The position numbers and the translations under genes were made by a program. The notes beneath the pieces are model-generated. The model ran no database searches. It was not told where the DNA came from and saw only the letters and a program-made list of their open reading frames with translations. Positions 19,619 through 29,126 of a stretch of DNA of 64,000 bases are shown here, in pieces (positions within the stretch are counted from its first letter, which is position 1; every line of letters starts with the position of its first letter). Source of the DNA: Methylomagnum ishizawai (GTDB lineage: Bacteria > Pseudomonadota > Gammaproteobacteria > Methylococcales > Methylococcaceae); NCBI RefSeq assembly GCF_019670005.1, contig NZ_AP019783.1, positions 1 through 64,000 on the forward strand, written 5' to 3'.

Positions 19619-20530
19619 CTTATCAGATGGGCCAACAATACCGCGACCGGATAAGGTTCCAAGCAAACCCGCCGCGTTCGGATACTGACCTAGCTGCTCT
19701 GACAATAACACCGTAAAGGATTTTGACACACCCATTAATCCCTCATCGAAAGCCCAATGGCAAAGCTTGCATAGAGCCATGCCGTTGCCAATATCATCGT
19801 TGCGGCTTTCTCTCCAAGGCACGATATGGGCGGCATCCACGGCGCTCCTGCCTTCTGGCGTAATAATCCTGACCCCGCATAATGCGCAACGGTGTTCATA
19901 GCTTTTCACGACGATGCGCCGGAATCCCTGGTTTCTTGCCGCATCCCTGTATTTGTCGAACAAGGAAATATCGGAAATCTTTTTTCCATGGGCTTTTTCT
20001 TCCAGTAGCGTGCTGTATTGGAATGCTTGTTCATGGAAAACATAAACCTCGGCCAAGGCTTGGCGGGCGCTCGCTGAAAAGCAAGATTGAAATAGGCATT
20101 GCGCCAACGCCTCCCGCGATTGTGGATACTGCATAAAGGCAAAAAGCGCATCGTCCAGCCTTGCCCCTAAAATATATTCGCGCAGCTTTTTTACTGTCGA
20201 TATATCTGGCAATGCGTCTTTTCCAGGCTTAATGACAAGCTCCCAAAACGGCTCGTTCTTCAGGCGAAAAAACGGAAACGCGATGCTGCTTTTGTGTCCG
20301 CCGGGCAAAATGCGGTTCCAATAATCCGTGAAAAGCTCATCCAGTTCGTCCAGGTCGCCCTGAATATCGATAAAACTTGTAGTAATGGCATCGCGCCTGA
20401 CCAAATCCATGATGGCAAGCAACAAGAAAGGTTTATGCGGTGCCCGGTTATGGGTGGCTTCTCCCCATATATTACCGGGCGCACGGGTCAAACTAGAAAA
20501 TTGTGTGCAATATTCTTGAAGGCTTGTCAT
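19592..20530 (-). CDS. HNH endonuclease with IS-altered C-terminus
   Basis: A 312-residue protein. The N-terminal half is an uncharacterised helical region seen in restriction-like HNH proteins (NRAPHKPFLLLAIMDLV near residue 28). A C-terminal HNH nuclease follows: CALCG (Cys215, Cys218), DAAHIVPW (His235), NGMALCKLCHWAFD (Asn249, Cys254, Cys257, His258). The start ATG overlaps the stop codon of the upstream HIT gene (ATGA). The final residues ALSK and the stop are read from the IS inverted repeat; before insertion the protein would have been about 322 residues. All HNH residues remain, so activity may survive. The base composition is less GC-rich than its neighbours, consistent with a defence-type accessory gene. 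Confidence 0.85.
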   Translation of the reverse strand: MTSLQEYCTQFSSLTRAPGNIWGEATHNRAPHKPFLLLAIMDLVRRDAITTSFIDIQGDLDELDELFTDYWNRILPGGHKSSIAFPFFRLKNEPFWELVIKPGKDALPDISTVKKLREYILGARLDDALFAFMQYPQSREALAQCLFQSCFSASARQALAEVYVFHEQAFQYSTLLEEKAHGKKISDISLFDKYRDAARNQGFRRIVVKSYEHRCALCGVRIITPEGRSAVDAAHIVPWRESRNDDIGNGMALCKLCHWAFDEGLMGVSKSFTVLLSEQLGQYPNAAGLLGTLSGRGIVGPSDKMLWPALSK

Positions 20531-20940
20531 CGGCTTGTCCAGTAATCGGCGTTTTCTGGAATAATCCACCGCACGCCGCCGCGTGGGTCTTTACAATCCC
20601 CAAAATAGCGGGGAATCAAATGTATATGCAGATGGGGCACGGTTTGGCCCGCCACCGCCCCATCGTTGATGCCTATGTTAAACCCGTCCGGCTTGAATTC
20701 ATCTTGCAGTTTTATCTGCGCCGTTTTCAATAATCCGAACAAGCTTGCCATTTCACGCTCGGTCGTGTCGAAGAACGACCCGATATGTCTGCGGGGCAAA
20801 ATCAACGTATGGCCGGGAGAAATAGGAAAGCCATCCCGTATGACGAGCGCCAACGGATCGCTATCGATAATCCGTATGGGCGATAAGCTGCAAAACGGGC
20901 ATTCGGTCATTGTCTGGGTATCCATATCGAATCTTGGCAT
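20527..20940 (-). CDS. HIT-family nucleotide hydrolase/transferase
   Basis: A 137-residue HIT protein. An N-terminal CPFCSL motif may bind zinc. LILPRRHIGSFFD follows, and the histidine triad is VPHLHIHLIPRY near the C-terminus. HIT enzymes cleave nucleoside phosphoesters such as AMP-amines or Ap4A. The start at 20940 was chosen for its upstream GGA; ATGs at 20925 and 20910 also fit. The reading frame extends to 20994, but that start is inside the glmS terminator. It is coupled to the HNH gene by a 4-bp overlap, so the pair may form a small functional unit. Confidence 0.85.
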   Translation of the reverse strand: MPRFDMDTQTMTECPFCSLSPIRIIDSDPLALVIRDGFPISPGHTLILPRRHIGSFFDTTEREMASLFGLLKTAQIKLQDEFKPDGFNIGINDGAVAGQTVPHLHIHLIPRYFGDCKDPRGGVRWIIPENADYWTSR

Positions 20941-20964
20941 TGCAAAATCCGGTGGTTTTCGCAA

Positions 20965-20999
20965 AGAAAAAGGCTTGCAGGAAAACCCATGCAAGCCTT
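20965..20999 (-). terminator. Terminator of glmU-glmS
   Basis: On the minus strand, AAGGCTTGCA and TGCAAGCCTT form a perfect 10-bp stem around a 10-base loop, directly followed by TTTTTC. It lies about 25 bp after the glmS stop. Confidence 0.9.
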
Positions 21000-21023
21000 G
21001 GTTGCTATCGCTCCCGCCCCGCC

Positions 21024-22856
21024 CTACTCCACCGTCACCGATTTCGCCAAATTACGCGGCTGATCGACATCGGTGCCCTTGATCAAGGCCACATGATAGG
21101 CCAGCATCTGCAAGGGCACGGTGTAGACGATGGGCGCGACCACTTCGTCGGTTTCGGCCACCCTGAGCAGCTTCACCCCCGGCACGTTCTCCATCGGCGC
21201 ATCGACATCGGCGAACACATAGAGCTGTCCGCCGCGGGCGTGGACTTCCTGGAGATTGGACTTGAGCTTTTCCAGCAGTTCGTTGTTGGGCGCGACCGCC
21301 ACCACCGGCATTTGATCGTCGATCAAGGCCAGCGGGCCGTGCTTCAACTCGCCGGACGGATAGGCTTCGGCGTGGATGTAGGAAATCTCCTTGAGCTTCA
21401 GCGCCCCTTCCATCGCCACCGGATACTGCGCCCCGCGGCCCAGGTACAGCGCGTGCTGCTTGTCGCCGAATTGCTCGGCCCAGGCTTGGATTTCGTCCTC
21501 CAGGCGCAGGACATGGCGGATTTGTTCGGGCAGGGATTCCAGTTCCTTGACGATCCTGGCCTCCTGTTCCGGGCGTAGCGCGTTGCGCTTGCCCAGGGCC
21601 ACCACCAGCAGCAGCAACGCGGTCAACTGGGTGGTGAACGCCTTGGTCGAGGCCACGCCGACCTCGATGCCGGCGCGGGTCATCAGGGTGGATTCGGATT
21701 CGCGGACGATGGAGCTTTCCGGCACGTTGCAGATCGCCAGGGTATGGATATAGCCCAGGTGCTTGGCTTCCTTGAGCGCGGCCAGGGTGTCGGCGGTCTC
21801 GCCCGATTGCGAGATGCTGACGAACAGGGTTCCCGGCGGCACCACGTTCTTGCGGTAGCGGAATTCGCTGGCGACCTCCACGCTGCACGGCAGCCCGGCG
21901 ATGGCTTCCATCCAATACCGCGCCACCATCCCGGCGTGGTAGCTGGTACCGCAGGCCACGATCTGCACCGAACGGATCTGGTCGAACGCCCGTTCCGCCA
22001 AGGGGCCGAACGCGGCATCCAACACCTTCCCGGCGCGGATGCGGCCATCCAGGGTTTTCTCGATGGCGACCGGCTGCTCGTGGATTTCCTTCTGCATGTA
22101 ATGGCGGTATTCGCCGCGTTCCACGGCATCGACCACCAACTTGGTCTCGTGGACCGGGCGTTGCACCGGCTGCCGGTCGCGGTCGTAGACCTCGACGGCC
22201 TCGGTGGTCAGTTCGACGCTATCGCCATCTTCCAGGAACACGAAGCGCTGGGTTTCCCCGACCAAGGCGAAGATATCGGAGGCGACGAAATTCTCGCTTT
22301 CGCCCAGGCCCACCACCAGGGGACTGCCATGGCGGGCGGCGACCAGGCGGCGCGGGGCTTGGGCGCTGATGACGGCGATGGCGTAGGCCCCTTCCAGGAT
22401 GGCGCAGGTGCGTTGGACCGCCTCGCGCAAGTCGAGCCCCGCCGCCAGGAAGGCATGGACCTGATGCGCGATCACCTCGGTATCGGTCTCGGACTCGAAT
22501 TCATAGCCCTGCTGCGCCAGATTCCGGCGCAATGCGTCGTGGTTCTCGATGATGCCGTTATGCACCACGGCCACGGTGTCCCGGCACAGATGGGGATGGG
22601 CGTTGCGCTCGGACGGCACGCCATGGGTGGCCCAGCGGGTGTGGGCGATGCCGATCTTGCCCTCGGCGCGGCAGGTTTCCAAGGCGGTTTCCAAGGCCTT
22701 GATCTTGCCCTTCTTGCGGACCCGCCGCAGTTGCTCGGCGTCGTCCAACACGGCGACGCCCGCCGAGTCGTAGCCGCGGTATTCCAAACGGCGCAAGCCT
22801 TCCAACAACACGGGGGTGACGATGCGGTGCGCGACCGCGCCTACGATTCCACACAT
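21024..22856 (-). CDS. glmS: Glutamine-fructose-6-phosphate aminotransferase GlmS
   Basis: GlmS makes glucosamine-6-phosphate from fructose-6-phosphate and glutamine, the entry to UDP-GlcNAc for peptidoglycan and LPS. The 610-residue protein begins MCGIVGAVA (Cys at position 2 is the glutaminase nucleophile) with RRLEYRGYDSAG. It carries two SIS sugar-isomerase domains (CGTSYHAG, SQSGETADT) and ends LAKSVTVE. It lies 3 bp behind glmU with AAGGAG before its ATG, so glmU-glmS is an operon. No glmS ribozyme is visible. Confidence 0.97.
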   Translation of the reverse strand: MCGIVGAVAHRIVTPVLLEGLRRLEYRGYDSAGVAVLDDAEQLRRVRKKGKIKALETALETCRAEGKIGIAHTRWATHGVPSERNAHPHLCRDTVAVVHNGIIENHDALRRNLAQQGYEFESETDTEVIAHQVHAFLAAGLDLREAVQRTCAILEGAYAIAVISAQAPRRLVAARHGSPLVVGLGESENFVASDIFALVGETQRFVFLEDGDSVELTTEAVEVYDRDRQPVQRPVHETKLVVDAVERGEYRHYMQKEIHEQPVAIEKTLDGRIRAGKVLDAAFGPLAERAFDQIRSVQIVACGTSYHAGMVARYWMEAIAGLPCSVEVASEFRYRKNVVPPGTLFVSISQSGETADTLAALKEAKHLGYIHTLAICNVPESSIVRESESTLMTRAGIEVGVASTKAFTTQLTALLLLVVALGKRNALRPEQEARIVKELESLPEQIRHVLRLEDEIQAWAEQFGDKQHALYLGRGAQYPVAMEGALKLKEISYIHAEAYPSGELKHGPLALIDDQMPVVAVAPNNELLEKLKSNLQEVHARGGQLYVFADVDAPMENVPGVKLLRVAETDEVVAPIVYTVPLQMLAYHVALIKGTDVDQPRNLAKSVTVE

Positions 22857-22859
22857 GGT

Positions 22860-24230
22860 TCAGCTCCTTGATTTGACGGGGCGTTGCCAGCCCGCGATGG
22901 TGACCTGCTTGGCGCGGGTCAGGGTCAGTTGCCCTTGGGGGGCTTCCTTGGTGATGACCGAGCCGGCCCCGATGGTGGCGTTCCTGCCGATACGCACCGG
23001 GGCCACCAGCGAGGAATCCGAGCCGACGAAGACGCCGTCCTCGATGATGGTCTTGTGCTTGTTGGCCCCGTCGTAATTGCAGGTGATGGTGCCCGCGCCG
23101 ATATTGACGCCCGCGCCCATTTCGGTATCGCCGATATAGCTCAGGTGGTTGGCCTTGGAACCCTGGGCGATGGTGGATTTCTTGATCTCGACGAAATTGC
23201 CGATGTGGACGTCCTCGGCCAGCCGGGTTTCCGGGCGCAGGCGGGCGAAGGGTCCGATGCGGCCGGCCCGGCCCACCACCGAATCTTCCAGCACGCAATT
23301 GGCGAAGATTTCTACGTCGTCGCCGATTTCGCAATCGCGGATCAAGGTGTTGGGGCCGATCCTGACCCGGTCGCCCAGCTTGATCCGGCCTTCCAGGATC
23401 ACGTTGACATCGATTTCCACGTCGCGGCCCAGTGCGACGATCTCGCCGCGCAGGTCGAAACGGGCCGGATCGCGCAGCGTGGCCCCGGCCAGCATCAGCG
23501 CCTCGGCTTGTTCAGCCTGGAACACCCGTTCCAGATGGGCCAGTTGCTGGCGGTTGTTGACGCCCAGGACTTCGTCCATCGAGGCGGGCTGGGCGGTTTC
23601 CACCGCGCAACCCTCGGCCACGGCCAGGGCGATGACATCGGTCAGGTAATATTCGCCCTGGGCGTTATCGGTGCCGAGCCGGGCCAGCCAGGATTTGAGC
23701 CGCCGACCGTTGAGCGCGAGGATGCCGGTATTGCCTTCGGTGATGGCGCGTTCTTGGGGGCTGGCGTCCTTTTCCTCGACGATGCGCAACACCCGGCCCG
23801 CCGCGTCGCGGACGATGCGGCCATAGCCGTGGGGATCGTCGAGTTCCACCGTGAGCAGCCCCAGGCTATCGGGACCGGCCAGGGGCAGGAGTTTCTCGAC
23901 GGTGGCTTTTTTCAGCAAGGGCACATCGCCGTAGAGGATCAGCACGGTGGCCTCGTCGCCGATGCCATCGGCCACCTGCATCACGGCATGGCCGGTGCCG
24001 AGTTGTTGTTTTTGTTCGGCCCAGGTGGCGTCGAGATGGGCCAGGGTTTGCGGCACCTGTTCGCCGCCATGGCCATAGATGAGGGTGATTTGGTCGGGGG
24101 ACAAGGACGCCGCCAGGGCGTGGACATGTTCGAGCAGGGATCGATGTCCGACCTTGTGCAGGACTTTGGGGAGAGCGGAACGCATACGGGTTCCCTGGCC
24201 TGCGGCCAAGATGATGATTTCCAAGGGCAT
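22860..24230 (-). CDS. glmU: Bifunctional UDP-GlcNAc pyrophosphorylase / GlcN-1-P acetyltransferase GlmU
   Basis: A 456-residue enzyme that acetylates glucosamine-1-phosphate and then transfers UMP to give UDP-GlcNAc. The uridylyltransferase motif LAAGQGTRMRSALPKVLHKV is at residues 7-26. The C-terminal half is a left-handed beta-helix with hexapeptide repeats and the active-site region NFVEIKKS...NHLSYIGD, then GAGTITCNYDG. The frame is open upstream, but MPLEIIILAAGQG marks the start. It leads the glmU-glmS operon; in related genomes atpC lies directly upstream, whereas here the pigment cluster intervenes. Confidence 0.97.
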   Translation of the reverse strand: MPLEIIILAAGQGTRMRSALPKVLHKVGHRSLLEHVHALAASLSPDQITLIYGHGGEQVPQTLAHLDATWAEQKQQLGTGHAVMQVADGIGDEATVLILYGDVPLLKKATVEKLLPLAGPDSLGLLTVELDDPHGYGRIVRDAAGRVLRIVEEKDASPQERAITEGNTGILALNGRRLKSWLARLGTDNAQGEYYLTDVIALAVAEGCAVETAQPASMDEVLGVNNRQQLAHLERVFQAEQAEALMLAGATLRDPARFDLRGEIVALGRDVEIDVNVILEGRIKLGDRVRIGPNTLIRDCEIGDDVEIFANCVLEDSVVGRAGRIGPFARLRPETRLAEDVHIGNFVEIKKSTIAQGSKANHLSYIGDTEMGAGVNIGAGTITCNYDGANKHKTIIEDGVFVGSDSSLVAPVRIGRNATIGAGSVITKEAPQGQLTLTRAKQVTIAGWQRPVKSRS

Positions 24231-24359
24231 TGGGATGAATCCTGTGGAACGGAAGCTACGGAGGGTGGGAAGCGCGACCAGTCCGGCGCGCCGGGACATT
24301 CTAGCCGTGGGCCGGGATCGTAGGCTATCGGTGGAGTTACGCGGGGATGCGGGGGCGGA

Positions 24360-25202
24360 TTACCCCCAAGGTTCCACCGCGCCCGGCCCGGCGCAAAACT
24401 CCAGCTCCATACCCAAAGCCAGATTGGCGACCTTGGTATGGAACGAACGATCATGCCTATTTTCCACCGGATGGTCATAGACCAATTTATACTTAGGACA
24501 TCGCTTGGATAAACCCAATAATTGCCGGTGCATATAATCCACTGCCCGCCGGTTTTCCAAACCGATGGAATAATGCTGGATGGTATCTTCCTGGAACATC
24601 TCGCTCGCCCTCCGTGGGCAAGCAATATCCAGGGTGTCGATGGCCGGGAATACCGGGATATCCAGGCGATCGACGGGCCGGACGATATCGAATAATTCCA
24701 GTATCGATACCCGTCCCGCCAAGCATAGCCTCAAACACAGGATTTCGGCATGAGCGCCCACCCGCCGCCGCAAAGCCGGGGAAGCCGGGAAGCGCGATAT
24801 AGGTTCGATTTGTATGGGATTCTGTGCAATCCGACTCAAACTATCGATCCAATCGTCGAGACAGCACAACAATAAATCGAAGGGCTGGTGGATTTCCAAG
24901 CCTATATGATTCAGCCATGGCCAGGGAGCCAGGGACAAAACCGCTTGCGCCAGATCGGCATGGCCCTCGAAAAAAACCTCGCGCAACAGGCTATCGACCC
25001 GTATGGAGCGGACTTTGGCGACGGCTTGGATAAGCTTTCTAAAATCATGGCGCTGAATATCGAGCCATTTATTCTCGTCGTCGATCTGCTTCGCCAGCAA
25101 TTGCTGCCCGTAGATGCGCCGCAAACCCTGGAAATCCAAGCGCCTACCCGGATATTGATGGTTATGGTTTTCGTCCAAGACATCCCCCACCCCCGCCACC
25201 AC
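24360..25202 (-). CDS. Hypothetical protein
   Basis: A 280-residue open frame from a GTG; no convincing ribosome site is seen and the frame stays open a little further upstream, so the start is uncertain. The composition is protein-like: amphipathic helices such as HDFRKLIQAVAKVRSIRVDSLLREVFFEG, a Trp/Pro patch APWPWLNHIG, and several Cys. No signal peptide, transmembrane segment or family motif is recognised. GC content is visibly below that of glmU and the pigment cluster. It lies between glmU and a PEP-CTERM gene, in the zone where the atpC-glmU junction has been opened. Confidence 0.5.
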   Translation of the reverse strand: MVAGVGDVLDENHNHQYPGRRLDFQGLRRIYGQQLLAKQIDDENKWLDIQRHDFRKLIQAVAKVRSIRVDSLLREVFFEGHADLAQAVLSLAPWPWLNHIGLEIHQPFDLLLCCLDDWIDSLSRIAQNPIQIEPISRFPASPALRRRVGAHAEILCLRLCLAGRVSILELFDIVRPVDRLDIPVFPAIDTLDIACPRRASEMFQEDTIQHYSIGLENRRAVDYMHRQLLGLSKRCPKYKLVYDHPVENRHDRSFHTKVANLALGMELEFCAGPGAVEPWG

Positions 25203-25338
25203 CCGGCATGACGGCAGCTGAATTCCATGGTCACCAATAGGTGAATTGCGGGAAGCATTATCGTATCATCGGATGCCCCGCCAAGCTTCTGGCGAAAGCG
25301 GCAAAACCAACTCAATACTTCCTATAAGGCACTGAAAT

Positions 25339-25971
25339 ATGAAAAAATCAACCCTCTTCAACACGGCCAGCACCGCGCTGTCGATGGCCGCATCGCTCTG
25401 GGGCATAAACGCCCAGGCCGGTTCCATCTCGCTGAATGTGAACTACTCGCCCAACGGGGATAATATCACCAGCGTGACCGACGGCTATCTCCATAACACG
25501 TTCACCGCCAGCCCAACCGCGGTATCCGGTATCGCCTGGGGGTTTGGCATCTATGCCAATGGCAGTGGCGGATGCACCACTTCTTGGGATGGCAGCACCT
25601 TTTCCCTAGGCGCTTGCATTGGTGCCTTCGTCATCGCCACGGATGTCAACCCAAACAGCATGGAGGTTTATCTGGTTGCGCAAGGGGCTTCCCAAGCGGA
25701 CCTCAATGCCTTTGGCGGCGCATTCGACTCGGCGATCGCCAGCAGCCTTGGCGGTGGCACGGTCAACGATTATTTAAACTTTTACCAGATTGAAGCCACC
25801 GGGGGCACCCAAGATATCACCAGCATGACGGCGGGAACATTCGGCGGAATAGGCAACGACGCCGTGGTGACGCTGACCACCCCCGCCAGCGTGCCCGAAC
25901 CGGCGAGCCTGGCCCTGCTGACCGCCGGCTTGGCCGGTCTGGTCGGCACCCGCCGCCGCAAGGTCCACTAA
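25339..25971 (+). CDS. PEP-CTERM sorting-domain protein
   Basis: A 210-residue secreted protein. The N-terminal signal peptide (MKKSTLFNTASTALSMAASL..., cleavage near AQAG) is followed by a Gly/Ser/Thr/Asn-rich beta-type mature region with two Cys. The C-terminal sorting signal is VPEPASLALLTAGLAGL followed by GTRRRK, the PEP-CTERM layout cut by an exosortase. Such proteins are usually exported to the surface or the exopolysaccharide matrix; the exosortase itself is not in this window. The specific function is unknown. It converges with the AMP ligase gene. Confidence 0.9.
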   Translation: MKKSTLFNTASTALSMAASLWGINAQAGSISLNVNYSPNGDNITSVTDGYLHNTFTASPTAVSGIAWGFGIYANGSGGCTTSWDGSTFSLGACIGAFVIATDVNPNSMEVYLVAQGASQADLNAFGGAFDSAIASSLGGGTVNDYLNFYQIEATGGTQDITSMTAGTFGGIGNDAVVTLTTPASVPEPASLALLTAGLAGLVGTRRRKVH

Positions 25972-26014
25972 GCCCGGTCCCGCGCCCACCCGGAAACGGG
26001 CGGGCCGCCGCGTT

Positions 26015-27550
26015 TCAATCCTCCCCACCGGCGGGCCGCATGGCCTCCAACAACGCCTCCACCTGCGCCCTGAGGGCCGGGCGGTCGATCTTCCCCACCG
26101 ACGTCTTCTTGATCGACGGCGCGGCCAGGAATCCCAAGGGCCGCTGTTCGGGCGGCAGGCTCACGGCGCAATAGGACGCCAGGAATTCATGGCGCAAGGG
26201 TTCATCCGCGACCACCACGGCGACCGGTTCCTCGCCCGGCCCGTCCTTGGCGGGCAGGCCGATCACCGCCGCCTCCTTGATCCCCGGCAGGGCCATCAAC
26301 ACCGCCTCGATTGCATAGGGGTAGATTTCCACCCCGGCGCGGACGATCAAATCGGTCTTCCGCCCTTTCAAATGGACCCAACCCCCGGCGTCGATGGCGG
26401 CCAGATCGCCCGGATAATACCAACCTTCCCGGAACGCCTCGGGACCACGGGCGGCGTCTTCCTCCAGCAGAAAGCCCTCGGCCACGGTCGCGCCGCGGCA
26501 GCGCAAATGCCCGGTGGCCCCGGACGCCAACCGGACCCCGGCGGCATCGACCACTTCGAGGACGGCGCCGGGCGCGGCCCGGCCCACCGTCCCGGCCTGG
26601 GCGGCGATATCGCCGGGCCGCAGCCCCGAAATCATGCCGAAGCCGGACGCGCCGTAGATTTCATGGAACTCCGGGGTCACGCGCTCCCGCAAGGCCCGTT
26701 TCTCCGCGGGCGACAAGGGCAGGCCCAGGGACACCAAGGCCCGCAGACGGGGCAGGAAAGGCCCGTCCTCCCGGTCGCAACTCGCCAGGAGGGCGCGGCA
26801 CATGTTCGCCGTGGCGAAGCACACCGCGTCCTCGTAGGCGGCGAGGGCGCGGGCGAATGGGTTGAGGCGGTCGAAGCCGGGCAGGATGTGCAAGGTTCCG
26901 CCGAACAATATCTGGTTGATGGCGAATTCGTGGAAAGCGGCGTTGCTGACCGGGGCTTTGAGCAAGGCGTGGCCCGGATCGTCCGGCGTCCAGCGCCCGC
27001 CCAGGAATTCGGCATAGACCGGGGCGCGGGCCAGGCGCTGGCGGTGGGTGGTGACGGTGGCCTTGGGCGGTCCCGAACTACCGGAGGTGAGGATCACCAG
27101 CCGGTTGTCCCCGGCCCGCTTATCACAGCGGGCGTCTCCGGCATGGCCTTCGAGCGCGCGCCGCCATCCCGCCCCGACGGCCACCCGCAGCGGCAGCCCG
27201 CCGCCCGCCGCCATGCCGTATTCCAGGAACAACGCCTTGATGGCACAACGCTGGATGACCGCGTCCTGCATCGGCGGCGGCAGGTCGGTGGGGATCTCGA
27301 TGGGGGTCGCCCCGATCCGCATCAGGGCGAAGGCCAGGATGAAATGGTCGGCGTGGTTGTCGAGGATCAGGCCCACGCGGTCCCCGGCCTCCACCCCCAA
27401 CCCGCGCAAATAACGGCTGGCCGCGCCGACCCAGGCGGCGAATTCCCTGTAGCTCAGAACGGTCGGTCCTTCCACCAGGGCGGGCACCTGGGGGCGGCGC
27501 TCCGCGTGGTGGAAGATCGCATCGGAAAGGTTTTCCCAGGCGGGCAGCAT
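26015..27550 (-). CDS. AMP-forming acyl/aryl ligase (pigment cluster)
   Basis: A 511-residue ANL-superfamily adenylating enzyme. The P-loop-like motif is LTSGSSGPPKATVTTH near residue 155, YGASGFGMISG near 300 marks the active-site Tyr-Gly region, and WYYPGDLAAID carries the hinge-side Asp. The C-terminal Lys is expected in SIKKTSVGKIDR. A strong GGAGG precedes the ATG. It lies divergently from a second AMP ligase across a 273-bp gap that must hold both promoters. It likely activates the hydroxybenzoate starter or a fatty acid for the polyene pathway; the substrate is inferred from context. Confidence 0.8.
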   Translation of the reverse strand: MLPAWENLSDAIFHHAERRPQVPALVEGPTVLSYREFAAWVGAASRYLRGLGVEAGDRVGLILDNHADHFILAFALMRIGATPIEIPTDLPPPMQDAVIQRCAIKALFLEYGMAAGGGLPLRVAVGAGWRRALEGHAGDARCDKRAGDNRLVILTSGSSGPPKATVTTHRQRLARAPVYAEFLGGRWTPDDPGHALLKAPVSNAAFHEFAINQILFGGTLHILPGFDRLNPFARALAAYEDAVCFATANMCRALLASCDREDGPFLPRLRALVSLGLPLSPAEKRALRERVTPEFHEIYGASGFGMISGLRPGDIAAQAGTVGRAAPGAVLEVVDAAGVRLASGATGHLRCRGATVAEGFLLEEDAARGPEAFREGWYYPGDLAAIDAGGWVHLKGRKTDLIVRAGVEIYPYAIEAVLMALPGIKEAAVIGLPAKDGPGEEPVAVVVADEPLRHEFLASYCAVSLPPEQRPLGFLAAPSIKKTSVGKIDRPALRAQVEALLEAMRPAGGED

Positions 27551-27823
27551 ATTTCCTCCGGTGGATGGATAAGGGCGGGCGTGGCGCTGCCACGGCCAGG
27601 ATTCGCGGTGAGTGCTCCGCGCAAGGTGAGCCGAAATCCAGCGGCCAGGGATGGCAAACCCCGGCATCGCCGCGGGGAGGTTGCTTTGTATCCACACAGG
27701 GAATGGCCGCCCCAGGCCCGGCGGCGTCATTTTAACCGGCGGAGCGTTTAAACTTAGCGCTTCGATAGCCACGGCGGCACCGCCCGGCACTCCCGCAACC
27801 CGCTACCGCCCCGACCCAAAGAC

Positions 27824-29125
27824 GTGCCCCCCGATTCCCCTTTCGCGGCCCATCGCGGCCAAATCCTCCCATTGCAACGCTTCCAGGCCCAGGTCTCGGC
27901 CTTGGCCGGACGCCTGCCCGACGCGCCCTATGCCGTGAATTTTTGCGAGGACCGCTACCACTTCTGCGTGGCCTTCGCGGCCTGTCTGGCGCGGGGCATC
28001 GTCACGCTCGCCCCGCCCGACCGCAGCCCCCGCAATCTGGCCCTGCTGGCACAAGGCTATCCGGGCGCGTTGCGCCTGATCGACGGCACCACACCCTGCG
28101 CCCTGGGCACGGATGGCTACCGGATCGATCTGGAAACCCTGCCGCCACCGGCCCATCCGGTCCCGCTCCCGATTCCGCCGGAGCGCTTGGCCTTGATCGC
28201 CTTCACCTCGGGCAGCACCGGCGAACCCCAGGCCCACGCCAAAACCTGGGGTTCCCTCTGCGAAAGCGCCCGCTTGATCGAGCAAGCGCTGGGACCGGTG
28301 CGGGGCAAGCGCATCGTCGCCACCGTGCCGCCCCAGCATATGTACGGCCTGGAACTCAGCATCCTGCTGCCGCTGTGCCGGGGCGGGGTGTTGGACGCGG
28401 CCAAAACCTTCTTCCCCGGCGATATCGCGCAAGCCCTGGCCGCGGCCCCCGGCCCCAAAATCCTGGTGACGACGCCCATCCACCTGCGGGCCTTGATGGG
28501 CGAAGCCGGGGATTGGCCCGCGCTGGATCGGATCGTATCCGCCACCGCCCCGCTCGACGCCGGACTGGCCGGCGAATGCGAGCGCCGTTTCCGCGCCCCG
28601 CTGATCGAAATCTACGGCTGCACCGAGGCCGGTTCCATCGCCAGCCGGAGGACGGTCGAGGGGGGCGAATGGGCGTGGTTCGAAGGCGTCGCTTGGGCCG
28701 GTGACGGCGGGGCCGGACATCTGCGTGCGGCGCACCTCGCGGCCCCGGTCCCGCTCAACGACCTCATCGAGCCACGGGGGGAACGCCATTTCCTGCTACG
28801 GGGCCGCGCCGCCGACCTGCTGAACATCGCGGGCAAGCGCAATTCCATCGGTGCCTTGAACCGGGCCTTGCTGGACATCGAAGGCGTGGCGGACGGGGCG
28901 TTCTTCCTGCCGGACGAGGTGGATGGGAAAACCGCCCGCTTGGTCGCCTTCGCCGTGGCCCCCGGATTGAGCGCCGAAACCCTCCTGCGCCGTTTGCGGG
29001 AGCAACTCGACCCGGCCTTCGTGCCACGCACGGTCCATCTATTGGATGCCCTGCCCCGCAACGAGACCGGCAAGCTGCCACGGCACAAGCTGGCGGAACT
29101 GCTGCGGGAACGTTCGGGCGGTTGA
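27824..29125 (+). CDS. AMP-forming acyl-CoA/ACP ligase, aryl-polyene type
   Basis: A 433-residue adenylating enzyme, shorter than most family members. It has FTSGSTGEPQAHAKTW (about residues 127-142), a helix QHMYGLELSILLPL, YGCTEAGSIASR near 265, and a C-terminal GKLPRHKL carrying the expected catalytic Lys. This layout matches ligases found in aryl polyene and xanthomonadin clusters. The start is a GTG. It is the only gene of the left half on the plus strand and converges with the antiporter gene, leaving 1 bp between stop codons. Confidence 0.8.
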   Translation: MPPDSPFAAHRGQILPLQRFQAQVSALAGRLPDAPYAVNFCEDRYHFCVAFAACLARGIVTLAPPDRSPRNLALLAQGYPGALRLIDGTTPCALGTDGYRIDLETLPPPAHPVPLPIPPERLALIAFTSGSTGEPQAHAKTWGSLCESARLIEQALGPVRGKRIVATVPPQHMYGLELSILLPLCRGGVLDAAKTFFPGDIAQALAAAPGPKILVTTPIHLRALMGEAGDWPALDRIVSATAPLDAGLAGECERRFRAPLIEIYGCTEAGSIASRRTVEGGEWAWFEGVAWAGDGGAGHLRAAHLAAPVPLNDLIEPRGERHFLLRGRAADLLNIAGKRNSIGALNRALLDIEGVADGAFFLPDEVDGKTARLVAFAVAPGLSAETLLRRLREQLDPAFVPRTVHLLDALPRNETGKLPRHKLAELLRERSGG

Positions 29126-29126
29126 T

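Noticed and set aside
20941-20994. Longer N-terminus for the HIT protein
   Set aside because: The extra start lies inside the glmS terminator hairpin; the ATG at 20940 with GGA upstream is better.
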